Below are positions 17,530 through 26,900 of a stretch of DNA of 64,000 nucleotides, piece after piece. The notes below the pieces were generated by a model. It was not told the DNA's origin. It saw only the letters and a list, made by a program, of their open reading frames with translations, and searched no databases. The position numbers and the translations under genes are program-made. Source of the stretch: CAZAFL01 sp964484465. Its GTDB lineage: Bacteria; Bacteroidota; Ignavibacteria; UBA10030; SZUA-254. The stretch is from positions 190,780 to 254,779 of the forward strand of contig CAZAFL010000001.1 of the NCBI GenBank assembly GCA_964484465.1, read 5' to 3'. Position 1 is the stretch's first letter, and every line of letters begins with the position of its first letter.

Positions 17530-19806
17530 TCAGCTCCTGATGAGGTACTGCAGCTTCATGAAATACTGGTGGGAAGTTTGCCGGAGCCCGTATGGATTGC
17601 CAAAATCAGAAAGACTGTATGTCGAACCCGCGTAAAATATCGTGTAGGGGTTAAGCTTGTAGCTCACCAGCGGATAGAAATCGAGGTTCTTTCCGAATTC
17701 ATCATACTGTCCGATCACTCTCAGGAAAATTTCTCTGGAGAACTGAAAAATTCCAGTTGCTCTTGTAACATAGCCGTCATAGAACAATGCACCGGTATTC
17801 ACGCTGGAGAGCCTTGCCCGCGAGTATGAGATGTCGACCTCGAGCTGGGGAGTGGGTGTAAATTGCCCGGATAGAGAAATGTTGTGTCCGGTCCCCATTT
17901 CGGGATTATCAGTTCGCCGGATAAATCTTCCAAAAGTTCCGTCGAATGAAAGAAAAAAGAGACTGGTGGGGCGTGTGTTGACAGAGACTTCCGTACGGAA
18001 AATGTGGTCGAACTCGACGCCGTGGTACTTCTCATCGTTTACCGCAAAATAAAAGAGACTGATGTTCGTCTGCCCCTTAAATTGTGCAAAAGCATTCGGC
18101 AGGAACCATGTTTCTTTATGTACTCCTTCATGATTATAGTGAAGACCCGAGTTGGCGGAGATCGACCAATGGTCAATAAATGCGTTGTTTGGGTAGAAGG
18201 TATAATTCTGCGATAAGTTCAGCAGGCGCGTATTATTACTCGTGATGAATCCGTCCTGCCCCTGGAATGTCGGGGAGCGGTCGGTATACTGGATGCCGAA
18301 ACTGTAATCGCGGGCGTCGCGTCGCAGATTGATAAATTCTGCAGTTCCTCCATACTGCTCGCCGTTAAGCGCTGCGTTGTAGCCTGAGTTTCCGAACGCC
18401 CGTGTGCTGGAGAGCAGGTTTGTGTCGTTGAGTTCTTTTGTATGTGTGTAAAACGTCTCTCCCGCAAAGTAAAAGTTTTCCCAGAATTTATAATTCCAGT
18501 CGATGCCCGCTGTGTAATTGTGGGCGTCCGCGGAATTCCGTAGCGTGACGATACTTCCGAGAAATGCTTCCTTGCCGAAGTCGTACCGCGCGCGCGCCAC
18601 ATTGGAAAAGGAAGTAATATCTGTCGCGATGTAATCGCTCGATTCTTCTCCCGGGACAATGTAGGGAGTGTTTCTGTCAGACGCGGCGAGATAGGCGAAT
18701 GAAAGCCCTCCTGTTTTTCCGATCACGCGGGCAGCGACGAGAGGGTTATTGATCGTACGGGAATAGTATGTCTGTGTCCGGGTTTGAAATAAATCTCCGC
18801 CGAGCAGGAAGAAGGGACGTTTTTCGGAATAGAAAAGGGAGAACGTGGAGTTGACGCTTATCTGCGCCGCATCCGATTCCACCTGGCTGAAATCAGGATT
18901 GATCACCCCCTCGACGGCAAGGTCGGGAGTCGGCGCATAGCGGACACCGCCGCCAACCCGTCCGGAAATTTTTCCCTCATGAAATTGAGAGGAGGGGGTT
19001 GAAGTGTTTTCGAGTTCGCCGCGTTGCTGACTTACAACGTACGGCAGCATGTCGACAGATGTCGTGGTCTGCAGATTATTGATACCGTCGATGATTCCGG
19101 ACTGGCACGGTAAACAGGGATTGTCCCTGTCGAGCGGGACCCAGGAAATCTGTACGCGGCTCGCGCGGGGATAATTTCTCATAAACTCTACTACCCATCG
19201 CTGGTCGGGTTTCGAGGGGAAGCGAATACTCTTAAAAGGAATTGCCATCTCAGCCGTCCATCCGGTTCCATTCATCGCCGCGGCGGATTCCCAGACGGTA
19301 TCGAAGCTGTCATCCTCGTTGTTCGATGTTCTCAGAAGGTCTGCCTGGATACCGTATGGATTCACCAGGAATTCGTATGAACGCTGATAATCGCCGTACG
19401 TATCCAGAATGACGAGCACCCAGTCGTCGTTGTACGGCCGGTCACGGTCTGTAATATGTGCGCGGATATCGGACATCTTCGTGTCGCTGCATTCAAAACC
19501 GAAGTAAACGTACTGTGAATTGTACATAGTTCTCACGAGAGTTCGCTGGGGAGCCGGCGTATTATCTCCCGGAGTCACTTCATACTTGATTTCGACCGGA
19601 GAGGCAAGCTTCCAGTTCGGGTCGTCCATTTTGCCGGTGAGTTTTATATCGCCGTCAATTTTCAGAGCGTTGACATGCAGCTTCAGCGAGTCGGACCGTT
19701 CAGTGGATAATGCATTCTCTCCCAACAGAATGCTGATAAGAAATATTGAGACGATGATTCGGCAAAGAATGGTGTCTTTTTTGGGATTGAGATGGAACGG
19801 TCGCAT
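17530..19806 (-). CDS. DUF5916 outer-membrane protein with CBM9-like N-terminus (copy 1)
   Basis: A 758-residue exported protein. A signal peptide (IIVSIFLISILLGENALS) precedes a CBM9/DOMON-like domain (about residues 30-230) with the usual features IDGDIKLTGKMDDPNWKLA, YFGFECSD and YEFLVNPYGIQ. DUF5916 follows, with the marker NPDFSQVESDAAQISVNSTF and EKRPFFL, and ends as a beta-barrel with a terminal aromatic strand (YFMKLQYLIRS). It probably sits in the outer membrane; DUF5916 has no established function. The ATG at 19806 is preferred over an upstream start at 19959 that would run into the dispersed repeat. It is convergent with the receptor gene (15-base gap). A paralogue is at 42855-45068. 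Confidence 0.85.
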   Translation of the reverse strand: MRPFHLNPKKDTILCRIIVSIFLISILLGENALSTERSDSLKLHVNALKIDGDIKLTGKMDDPNWKLASPVEIKYEVTPGDNTPAPQRTLVRTMYNSQYVYFGFECSDTKMSDIRAHITDRDRPYNDDWVLVILDTYGDYQRSYEFLVNPYGIQADLLRTSNNEDDSFDTVWESAAAMNGTGWTAEMAIPFKSIRFPSKPDQRWVVEFMRNYPRASRVQISWVPLDRDNPCLPCQSGIIDGINNLQTTTSVDMLPYVVSQQRGELENTSTPSSQFHEGKISGRVGGGVRYAPTPDLAVEGVINPDFSQVESDAAQISVNSTFSLFYSEKRPFFLLGGDLFQTRTQTYYSRTINNPLVAARVIGKTGGLSFAYLAASDRNTPYIVPGEESSDYIATDITSFSNVARARYDFGKEAFLGSIVTLRNSADAHNYTAGIDWNYKFWENFYFAGETFYTHTKELNDTNLLSSTRAFGNSGYNAALNGEQYGGTAEFINLRRDARDYSFGIQYTDRSPTFQGQDGFITSNNTRLLNLSQNYTFYPNNAFIDHWSISANSGLHYNHEGVHKETWFLPNAFAQFKGQTNISLFYFAVNDEKYHGVEFDHIFRTEVSVNTRPTSLFFLSFDGTFGRFIRRTDNPEMGTGHNISLSGQFTPTPQLEVDISYSRARLSSVNTGALFYDGYVTRATGIFQFSREIFLRVIGQYDEFGKNLDFYPLVSYKLNPYTIFYAGSTYSLSDFGNPYGLRQTSHQYFMKLQYLIRS

Positions 19807-19923
19807 GGTGCAATCGAGTAAGATGGATTTGTAACGTTTTTTCTTATGGTCGATAAAATGACGTACCTGTGCTGTTAGGTAAGTACGTAAAATAGGAGGG
19901 ATTTGTTGCAGGAGGAAAAGATA

Positions 19924-20025
19924 GTCATTGCGGGCGAGGCAATCTGAACCATGCCTCATAGCAACCCATAGATTGCTTCATCCTCCCGATTAGGTCGGGA
20001 CGGGACTCGCAATGACAGGTAAGTG
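19924..20025. repeat. Dispersed palindromic repeat, copy 1
   Basis: Outer arm GTCATTGCGGGCGAGGCAAT, then a spacer, then an inner arm AGATTGCTTC and the ending GGGACTCGCAATGACAGGTA. The arms are inverted repeats, so the element can fold on itself. Copies lie at 22111-22200 and 23657-23770. It sits in the gap between two divergent genes. Confidence 0.8.
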
Positions 20026-20095
20026 TTGTGGGAACCGTAAAAACAGGCAGGATTTGATTCTCACCCCCCTCAATACTACATTAATTGACAATTGA

Positions 20096-22111
20096 ATGCA
20101 TCCTTTCAGGCCCTTAATAGTAGTGAATCGCGTTGCAATCCTCATCATCACTGTCCTGAGCGCACTGTCCTTTATGCAGGCGCGGCAACGACCTGAGTTC
20201 ATTCCCCGCGAGGATCATGAACTTGTCCGAATGGAACAGCAGCGTTACGAATCGTCGCGTAACCATTTTACAAAAAGCTCCGCCAGCAACTGGCTCGACG
20301 TCATCTATGATAGGCTTAACCTTCGTATCACGACCTCACCTTTCTATCTATACGGTGATGTAACAATCCGGGGAAAATGCCGTCAGGATAATCCGCAGTT
20401 TCTTCAGCTCGACTTCACAAATTCGATGCACGTCGATTCCCTCTTTATCAACGGCGTGCAGAAAAATATTACCCTTCTGCCATCATCCTTTATCGTTGAG
20501 CTCGATTCCGGCTATCATGCGGGCGACATCATTTCGACCGAAGTCTTTTACAATGGAGCTCCGGTGCCGACTGGATTCGGGAGCTTTGTTTCTACGGAAC
20601 ACAACGGCACGCCGTGGGTCTGGTCGTTGAGTGAGCCTTACGGAGCGCAGGACTGGTGGCCCTGCAAAAATCATCCGTCTGACAAGGCGGATTCGGTCGA
20701 TATCATTATCACATGCGATTCATCATTCAGCGTCGGCTCGAACGGCAGGCTTGCCTCCGTGACGCTGAATCCCGACGGGACAAAGACAACCCACTGGGAA
20801 GAACGGTATCCTATTGCGAGCTATCTTGTTTCGGTCACACTGACAAACTTCAAACAATTCTCAAACTGGTTCCGGTATTCACCTACCGATTCTCTTGAGG
20901 TGTTGAATTACGTTCTGCCGGAAAGCCTTGCTTCCGCTCAGCTCAACCTTCCCCGGGCAGTGAAGGGACTGGAAGTCTACTCGAAGCTCTTCGGACTGTA
21001 TCCTTTTGTGAAGGAAAAATACGGTCATTCCGAGTTTGGCAGCGGCGGAATGGAGCATCAGACGATGACGTCAATCGGGACATTCGATGAACAAACGGTT
21101 GTCCATGAACTTGCGCATCAGTGGTTCGGTGATATGATTACGTGCGGAAGCTGGTCCGATATCTGGCTGAATGAAGGCTTCGCATCCTACTGCCAGGCGC
21201 TCTACACGGAAAATGTGTATGGCGTCGGCGGGTACCGTGACCTTATGCGTTTTTTTATCGACAGGGCGAAGACTGCCGGGGGACCGGTGTTTGCGGCGGA
21301 CACGTCGAACGTCCGGCTTTTATTTAATAACGCCCGGCGTTATGCCAAGGGTGCATGCGTCCTGCACATGCTTCGTCATCTTCTCGGAGACACGTTGTTT
21401 TTCCGCTCGATGTATGCGTATGCAACTTCACCTTCCTTGCAATACCGTACGGCAAGGACGGATGATTTCCGGAACGTGTGTGAACAGACAAGCGGTAGAA
21501 ACCTGAAATTCTTTTTCGATGAATGGATTTATGGGGAAAAGTTTCCCGCTTATGTCTATTCATGGACGTCAAAAGATTCTTGGGGCATTTCGCTCGTGCA
21601 TCTCCACATCCGGCAGACCTCCGGGACGCCGCCGCCTTTGGTTTTTGTTATGCCGGTCGATATAAGACTTACCGGCGGGGGATGGGATACAACAGTGACC
21701 GTGTTCGATTCTCTTGCCGACCAAACGTTTACATTACCTATGGATCGCTCGGTGACTGCAGTGCAGCTTGATCCTGACGAGTGGATACTCAAAACCGTTC
21801 AGCAGGTACCGGCGATTCCTTCGCCGTCTGAATTTTTCTTGGCGCAGAATTTTCCGAATCCGTTCAATTCTTCGACGGTGATTCAGTACACTTTGCCGCA
21901 TCGTTCCGCGGTGAGTATAGAGGTGTTCAATACGCTTGGGGAGCGTGTGACGAAGCTTGTCGGAACCACGCAACCGAAAGGCACCTATGTCGCAAACTGG
22001 GACGCAGGGGATGTGCCGGGAGGCGTTTATTTCTACCGGCTCGTTGCCGTCGATGCTTCAAATCCCCAACCAGCCATTACTCTTGTAAGGAAGATGGTGG
22101 TGGTGAAGTGA
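20096..22111 (+). CDS. Secreted M1 family metallo-aminopeptidase with T9SS sorting domain
   Basis: Zinc aminopeptidase-like protein of 671 residues that should cleave N-terminal residues from peptides outside the cell. It has a signal peptide (VAILIITVLSALSFMQA), an M1 N-terminal beta-domain and the exopeptidase motif GSGGMEHQTM. The zinc site is HELAHQWFGD with His337 and His341, and Glu360 follows in LNEGFASY after the canonical 18-residue spacing. All expected catalytic residues are present. The C-terminus is a T9SS sorting domain (QNFPNPFNSSTVIQYTLP ... LVRKMVVVK). Unlike the other T9SS cargo here, it lacks the RWN/GYW module. The ATG at 20096 has no strong ribosome site. It is flanked on both sides by dispersed palindromic repeats. 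Confidence 0.92.
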   Translation: MHPFRPLIVVNRVAILIITVLSALSFMQARQRPEFIPREDHELVRMEQQRYESSRNHFTKSSASNWLDVIYDRLNLRITTSPFYLYGDVTIRGKCRQDNPQFLQLDFTNSMHVDSLFINGVQKNITLLPSSFIVELDSGYHAGDIISTEVFYNGAPVPTGFGSFVSTEHNGTPWVWSLSEPYGAQDWWPCKNHPSDKADSVDIIITCDSSFSVGSNGRLASVTLNPDGTKTTHWEERYPIASYLVSVTLTNFKQFSNWFRYSPTDSLEVLNYVLPESLASAQLNLPRAVKGLEVYSKLFGLYPFVKEKYGHSEFGSGGMEHQTMTSIGTFDEQTVVHELAHQWFGDMITCGSWSDIWLNEGFASYCQALYTENVYGVGGYRDLMRFFIDRAKTAGGPVFAADTSNVRLLFNNARRYAKGACVLHMLRHLLGDTLFFRSMYAYATSPSLQYRTARTDDFRNVCEQTSGRNLKFFFDEWIYGEKFPAYVYSWTSKDSWGISLVHLHIRQTSGTPPPLVFVMPVDIRLTGGGWDTTVTVFDSLADQTFTLPMDRSVTAVQLDPDEWILKTVQQVPAIPSPSEFFLAQNFPNPFNSSTVIQYTLPHRSAVSIEVFNTLGERVTKLVGTTQPKGTYVANWDAGDVPGGVYFYRLVAVDASNPQPAITLVRKMVVVK

Positions 22112-22200
22112 GCAATCTAAACGACACGTTGGCGTAACTTTCTAAGCTTAGATTGCTTCGTCCCGCTTTGCGGGACTCGCAATGACAGGTTAGTGCAACT
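22111..22200. repeat. Dispersed palindromic repeat, copy 2
   Basis: Left arm AGCAATCTAA begins at the last base of the aminopeptidase stop codon and pairs with TTAGATTGCT at 22148-22157. The right part (GCTTCGTCCCGCTTTGCGGG, then ACTCGCAATGACAGGTTAGT) matches copy 3 exactly. The hairpin could also act as a terminator for the aminopeptidase gene. Confidence 0.78.
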
Positions 22201-22293
22201 GTACCGGGTTGATACATATCAAAAGTTTCCATACCTTCCTGACATTAGGTGATCAAATAACGGCATCAAACACTTACGTTGAAAGGCAATTCA

Positions 22294-22893
22294 ATGGTCT
22301 CGATGAAAAAACTTGTTCTCGCAGTTCTCCTCGCAGGAATCGCCTCGTTCGTATGGGGCGTTATCTCGCATGAAGTGCTGCCGATGTACAAAAACTCCCT
22401 TCAAAAATTTACGGATGAAGACGCGGTCACGAAAGCGATCGTCGCGAATGCCCCGACAAAGGGTGTCTACTTCATGCCATATGTTCCGCAAAACGCGAAC
22501 GGTATGAGCGCCGAAGAGTTCAAAGCAGCGCAGCGAGCGACCATTGTGAAACTGCAACAAGGTCCGTTCGTCTTCGCCTCAGTTCGGCTTGGAGCGATGA
22601 GTTCGCTGGCGGCATATTTGCTCGTGCAGATTCTCGGCGATGTGCTGACCGCACTCTTCCTGACACTCATTCTGATGAAAGCGCTCGAACGGCCGTATTG
22701 GAATCGGGTGATGACATGCGTGTGGGTTGCGCTCGCAGCGTTTGCCGTGAAATCGCTCCCGATGTGGAACTGGTACGAGTTCAGCAATGCCTTTACCGTT
22801 GCCGAACTGATTGATATTACGGGAAGAATGCTTGTCGCCGGACTCGTCATCGCGAAAATCCTCCCAAAGGGAGCCCAGGAACAAGCGGTTTAG
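22294..22893 (+). CDS. Unknown membrane protein, about four helices
   Basis: A 199-residue protein I do not recognise. It has an N-terminal helix (LVLAVLLAGIASFVWGVISH), a soluble segment of about 65 residues, and three more hydrophobic segments (MSSLAAYLLVQILGDVL, a segment around VWVALAAFAVKSL, and MLVAGLVIAKILP). It is probably in the inner membrane. The ATG at 22294 is preceded by GAAAGG at good spacing, which decides the start over a TTG at 22279. It stands alone between a dispersed repeat and another small membrane protein. No catalytic motif is visible. Confidence 0.7.
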   Translation: MVSMKKLVLAVLLAGIASFVWGVISHEVLPMYKNSLQKFTDEDAVTKAIVANAPTKGVYFMPYVPQNANGMSAEEFKAAQRATIVKLQQGPFVFASVRLGAMSSLAAYLLVQILGDVLTALFLTLILMKALERPYWNRVMTCVWVALAAFAVKSLPMWNWYEFSNAFTVAELIDITGRMLVAGLVIAKILPKGAQEQAV

Positions 22894-22911
22894 GATTCCG
22901 GAAAATCCGAT

Positions 22912-22975
22912 CATTGAGATTCCTCCTCGTCCGCCGCGTGAAAATCGTGGAGGACTCGTCGGAATGACAGATTGA
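22912..22975. repeat. Degenerate hairpin repeat of the GTCATTCCGACGAG type
   Basis: Between the two small membrane-protein genes, GAGATTCCTCCTCGTCCGCC and GAGGACTCGTCGGAATGACA form imperfect inverted arms. It resembles a common class of intergenic bacterial repeats, different in sequence from the 19924/22111/23657 family. Confidence 0.45.
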
Positions 22976-23016
22976 AGGGTGGCATTATTGCATTGGAATG
23001 AACAAAGGATAGCCGC

Positions 23017-23247
23017 GTGAACGAAATCGTAATTAACCGAATAATATTGGCAATTTTTGGTGTTGCGCTACTTATTAAGGGTGTGAAAGAAATGAAATCG
23101 GAAGAAGCAACATTGATACCATCGCATCTAACTATCAAAGCTAATCGAGATGAACAACCACTCGATTACTGGCTTTACATTATTGCAAAATTTGTGATGG
23201 CGGCATTACTGTTATTGCTTACATTTGATTTTTCATTTTCAAATTAG
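23017..23247 (+). CDS. Small two-helix membrane protein
   Basis: A 76-residue protein with two hydrophobic segments (RIILAIFGVALLIKGVKEM and IIAKFVMAALLLLLTFDF) joined by a polar loop. The GTG start at 23017 has AAAGGA seven bases upstream, which supports real translation. Its stop codon lies inside a 12-base direct repeat (CAAATTAGGACA at 23240 and 23260), which may mark the edge of an insertion. No homologue is recognised and the function is unknown. Confidence 0.55.
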   Translation: MNEIVINRIILAIFGVALLIKGVKEMKSEEATLIPSHLTIKANRDEQPLDYWLYIIAKFVMAALLLLLTFDFSFSN

Positions 23248-23940
23248 GACAAACCCTACCAAATTAGGACAGTACCCTTGCCTTTTCTTATAAAATTCTA
23301 ATACTCCTCTAATAAAAATTTTTCCCTCACAAATTTTTTTAAAACTCATTTTTTCAGCATTTTTCTCTTGCATCTTTTTTCCCAATCTCCTATTATTTAA
23401 GCGGAAGAGGGGGGATCTTCCATTCCTTGTTGTTTCTGTTGTAAAGAATATTGTGTAATTCATTCTCTGCAGGCGCTTCCCGCACATTCCATTACGCAGG
23501 CGCCGTTCAAACAAAAAGACCATCAGTTATCATAGAGTTTCCAGCTTACCCGGAGTTGGCATTCTGCGATTTCACTTGTCATCACGAGCGAGGCTGACGG
23601 CGCATCACGCTCAATCAGTCATTGCGAGCGAGACCAGCGGAGTAAGATGGCCATTGGTCATTGCGAGGAGTCCTGCGAATGCAGGACGACGAAGCAATCT
23701 GAACAAGGCCGTGCAGCAACTCTTAGATTGCTTCGTCCCGCTTTGCGGGACTCGCAATGACAGGTTAGTGTAACACTCATAACGATTTCATAACACCGCG
23801 ATAACGTTGACATCATAAATTTCAATAAATTTATCCGGAGTCGATGGTGCCCGCGAAGGCATTCGTGTCTCTGCACGTGACGCGCTTCGTCTCCAAATTC
23901 GTAGTTTCATTCATTCTCCAACTTTTTTTACGGAACAACC
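23248..23940. other. Intergenic repeat-rich region
   Basis: About 690 bases with no supported gene. It opens with a direct repeat (CAAATTAGGACA twice, 20 bases apart), then a T-rich stretch to about 23400, then a region with a possible decayed repeat to about 23530. Dispersed palindromes follow (half copy near 23614, full copy 23657-23770). The last 170 bases should hold the promoter of the giant gene at 23941. Confidence 0.6.
23657..23770. repeat. Dispersed palindromic repeat, copy 3 (best preserved)
   Basis: Outer arms GTCATTGCGAG and CTCGCAATGAC are perfect inverse complements, and so are the inner arms GAAGCAATCT and AGATTGCTTC. An extra inner hairpin (GTCCTGCGAATGCAGGAC) lies in the left half. 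A second partial left arm (GTCATTGCGAGCGAGACCAG) lies just upstream near 23616. This nested-hairpin structure resembles a non-autonomous mobile repeat. Confidence 0.82.
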
Positions 23941-26900
23941 ATGAAAACATTTTTTACAATTCTCTCAGTCATTTTCTGTCTCATCCTTCTCGGCGCGACA
24001 GCGTGGGGCCAGACAACTGTCTTTAGTGACGATTTCAGTGCCAATCAAAGCTCGTCATATACGACCAGCGGCGCGATCGGTTCCAGTGCATGGAGTGTGA
24101 GCCGATCCGGAGATGACTGGGGCGCAAGAAGAAATACGACGGGGATTATGGAAGTGACGAACGACGTGAGTGCAACAGGCAATGCAAGCGGATGGGCATT
24201 TTCTTCTGTTTCTCTCAGCACCTCGTTTAGTTCTCCATTCAATGCAACATTGAGCTCGAATGCAGGTGTTGTAACCTGGACATTCAACATGAGAACCAAC
24301 AGAACTACTATTTTGTCTGGGTTTGGCTCAACAACTACTTACGGTTTGGCTTTTGTACTTGTTGGTACGTCGACTTCAGCGAACACTTCCGGCAGTGGGT
24401 ACGCAGTGGTTATGGGAAGCGCGTCTACCGATAGTAATAAAGTACGGCTTGTCTCATACAATAACGGCTTGCAAGGCACGCTGACTACCATCGTTGGTCC
24501 GGGAGGGAAGCCTACCGCCGTTACGGATTACAGGAGCATTAAAGTTACATATGACCCATCCAGCAATCAGTGGGAACTGTTTAACAGGGATGACGGAAGT
24601 TCAGCTTTCACAGACCCGACAACAGGTACGCTTACATCCCTCGGTACAGGAACGAACAGTACCTACACTGGAACAGGAATGTCATACACTGGTGCATTCT
24701 GGCAAGGTTCAACATTAGCAAGTCAAACCACTTTCTTTGATAACTATAAGGTTACGATTGCAAGTTATGAGCCGACGACACAAGCTTCAAGTATTACGTT
24801 CAGTTCTGTCTCTTCAAATGCAATGACGGTGAGTTGGACGAATGGTAATGGTGCAAACCGCCTGGTTCTTGCTCATTCCGGCTCAGCCGTGGACGCGAAC
24901 CCTGTAGATTTTACAAGCTATACGGCGAACGCTGCTTTCGGAAGCGGCACACAAATCGGCACAGGAAATTACGTTGTGTATTCCGGCAACAGTAACTCTG
25001 TCGCAGTTACAGGATTAAGCGCGTCCACCACGTATTATTTCAGAGTTTACGAGTACAACAGCAGCGGGACACAAGCAGACTTTGATACAGCATCCGCAAC
25101 GAATAACCCGAATAGTCAGGCAACTTCCGCAGGAGGTACTCCAACAATTAATGTTACGGGTACGCTGAATAATTTTGGTACCGTCGTTGCTGGCAGTAAT
25201 TCCTCACAACAATCCTACACTGTTTCCGGCTCGAGCCTTACCGCCGATATCACCATAACGGCTCCAAGTGGTTTTCAGGTCTCTACAACATCCGGAAGTA
25301 ATTTTGGTTCTTCAGTAACACTCACACAATCAGGAGGTACGGTTTCATCCACCACCATCTATGCAAGGTTTTCTCCTTCGAGTGCTGATGGTGCTGAATC
25401 CGGGAATATAACCCACACCAGCACGGGTGCTACAACACAAAATCAGGCTGTTGCAGGCACGGCTGTTTCAACGGAGCCGAGTACGCAATCCTCCATAGCT
25501 TTCGGTTCGGTGACTAACAGCTCTATTGTAGTAAACTTCTCAGGCGGCAATGGGAGTAACAGAATCGTTGTCGCACGAAGCGGGAACGCCGTTAGCTACA
25601 GTCCGACAGATGGGGCGGCTTCAAGCGGCGTCAACAGCGATTTCTCTTCCGCAACCGACCAAGGGAGCGGCAATAAGATCATGTATGATGGAACAGGATC
25701 AACTGTCACAGTTACAGGATTGACCGGTCATACGACATATTATTTTGCAGTCTACGAATATAATGTTGGAACAGGAACTTCACAGAATTACAACACGACA
25801 TCACCGGGCACCGGAAATCAAGCAACGTTGACGACAGTATACACATGGAATCAATCCAACAATTCCGCATCATGGGCAACTTCCTCAAACTGGACGCCGA
25901 CAAGAACAAGTGCATCCTCAACCGATAGTCTTGTGTTTAACAACGGCGGAAATGATACAATCACAAGCGTTCCAACCGAAACGGTGGGGCAGATTTACGT
26001 TTCCGGCAGTACGAAAGTATACCTGCAGGCGAGCGGGGCAAATACATTGACAATCAACGGTGGCACGAGCACCGACCTCAGCGTTGCAAGTGGGTCTGAA
26101 TTCAACATTAACGGCTCAAGTGCGCTCTCTCTCACACTCGCTACTGGTGCTACCGGAAGTATCAGCGGGAATATGACCTTTTCAAATGCGGGCCATAGCT
26201 TTATCGTGACTGATGCAAGTGCTGTGACGTTTAATTCCGGCGCAGTATTTACACAGGGGACGGGCTCATCAGGAAGTGTGTTCGGTACGACCGGAAATGC
26301 GAACGCAGTGACCTTCGCCAACGGTTCATCGTTCATCTCCAAGGCGGGAAATAATCCTTTCGGATTGGGTCAACCCAGCTCGCGTGTTGTATTCCAGACC
26401 GGAAGCTTGTATAGTCATCAACAAAGCGGCACTCCCTCATTCTCCGGCAGAACGTACGCCAACTTTGAACTAAATGCCTCGGGGCAAACTATAAGCACGA
26501 CAGGAGGCGCCGCGTTTTCCATTGATAATATCACTCTTACCGACGGCACCCTGAATATCGGCATGACCGGCACATTCAACCTCAAAGGAAATATATCCGC
26601 TGCATCGGGTAAGACATTAACCTTTAACGCTGCGAGCGCATCCAGCATAACCTTCAACGGCACATCAGCTCAGTCCATAAATGGACCAGGTACAATTACT
26701 TTCAATCCCACTGAGAACATTACTCTTAATAACTCGAACGGACTGACAATCAATCAGAATGTCAGATTTCAAAAAAATCTCACACTGACGAGCGGAATTA
26801 TCACAACCGGTTCCGATACGCTGACGGTTGACAGCGCCGTAACGCGGACGATCGGTTTTGTCGCCGGCTATTTGAAAAAACCGGTTGCGACCGGAGGGAC

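Noticed and set aside
23239..23523. 94-codon minus-strand frame in the repeat-rich gap
   Set aside because: Arg/Lys/Phe-rich with no homology I recognise; it spans T-rich and repeat-derived DNA and is probably noncoding.
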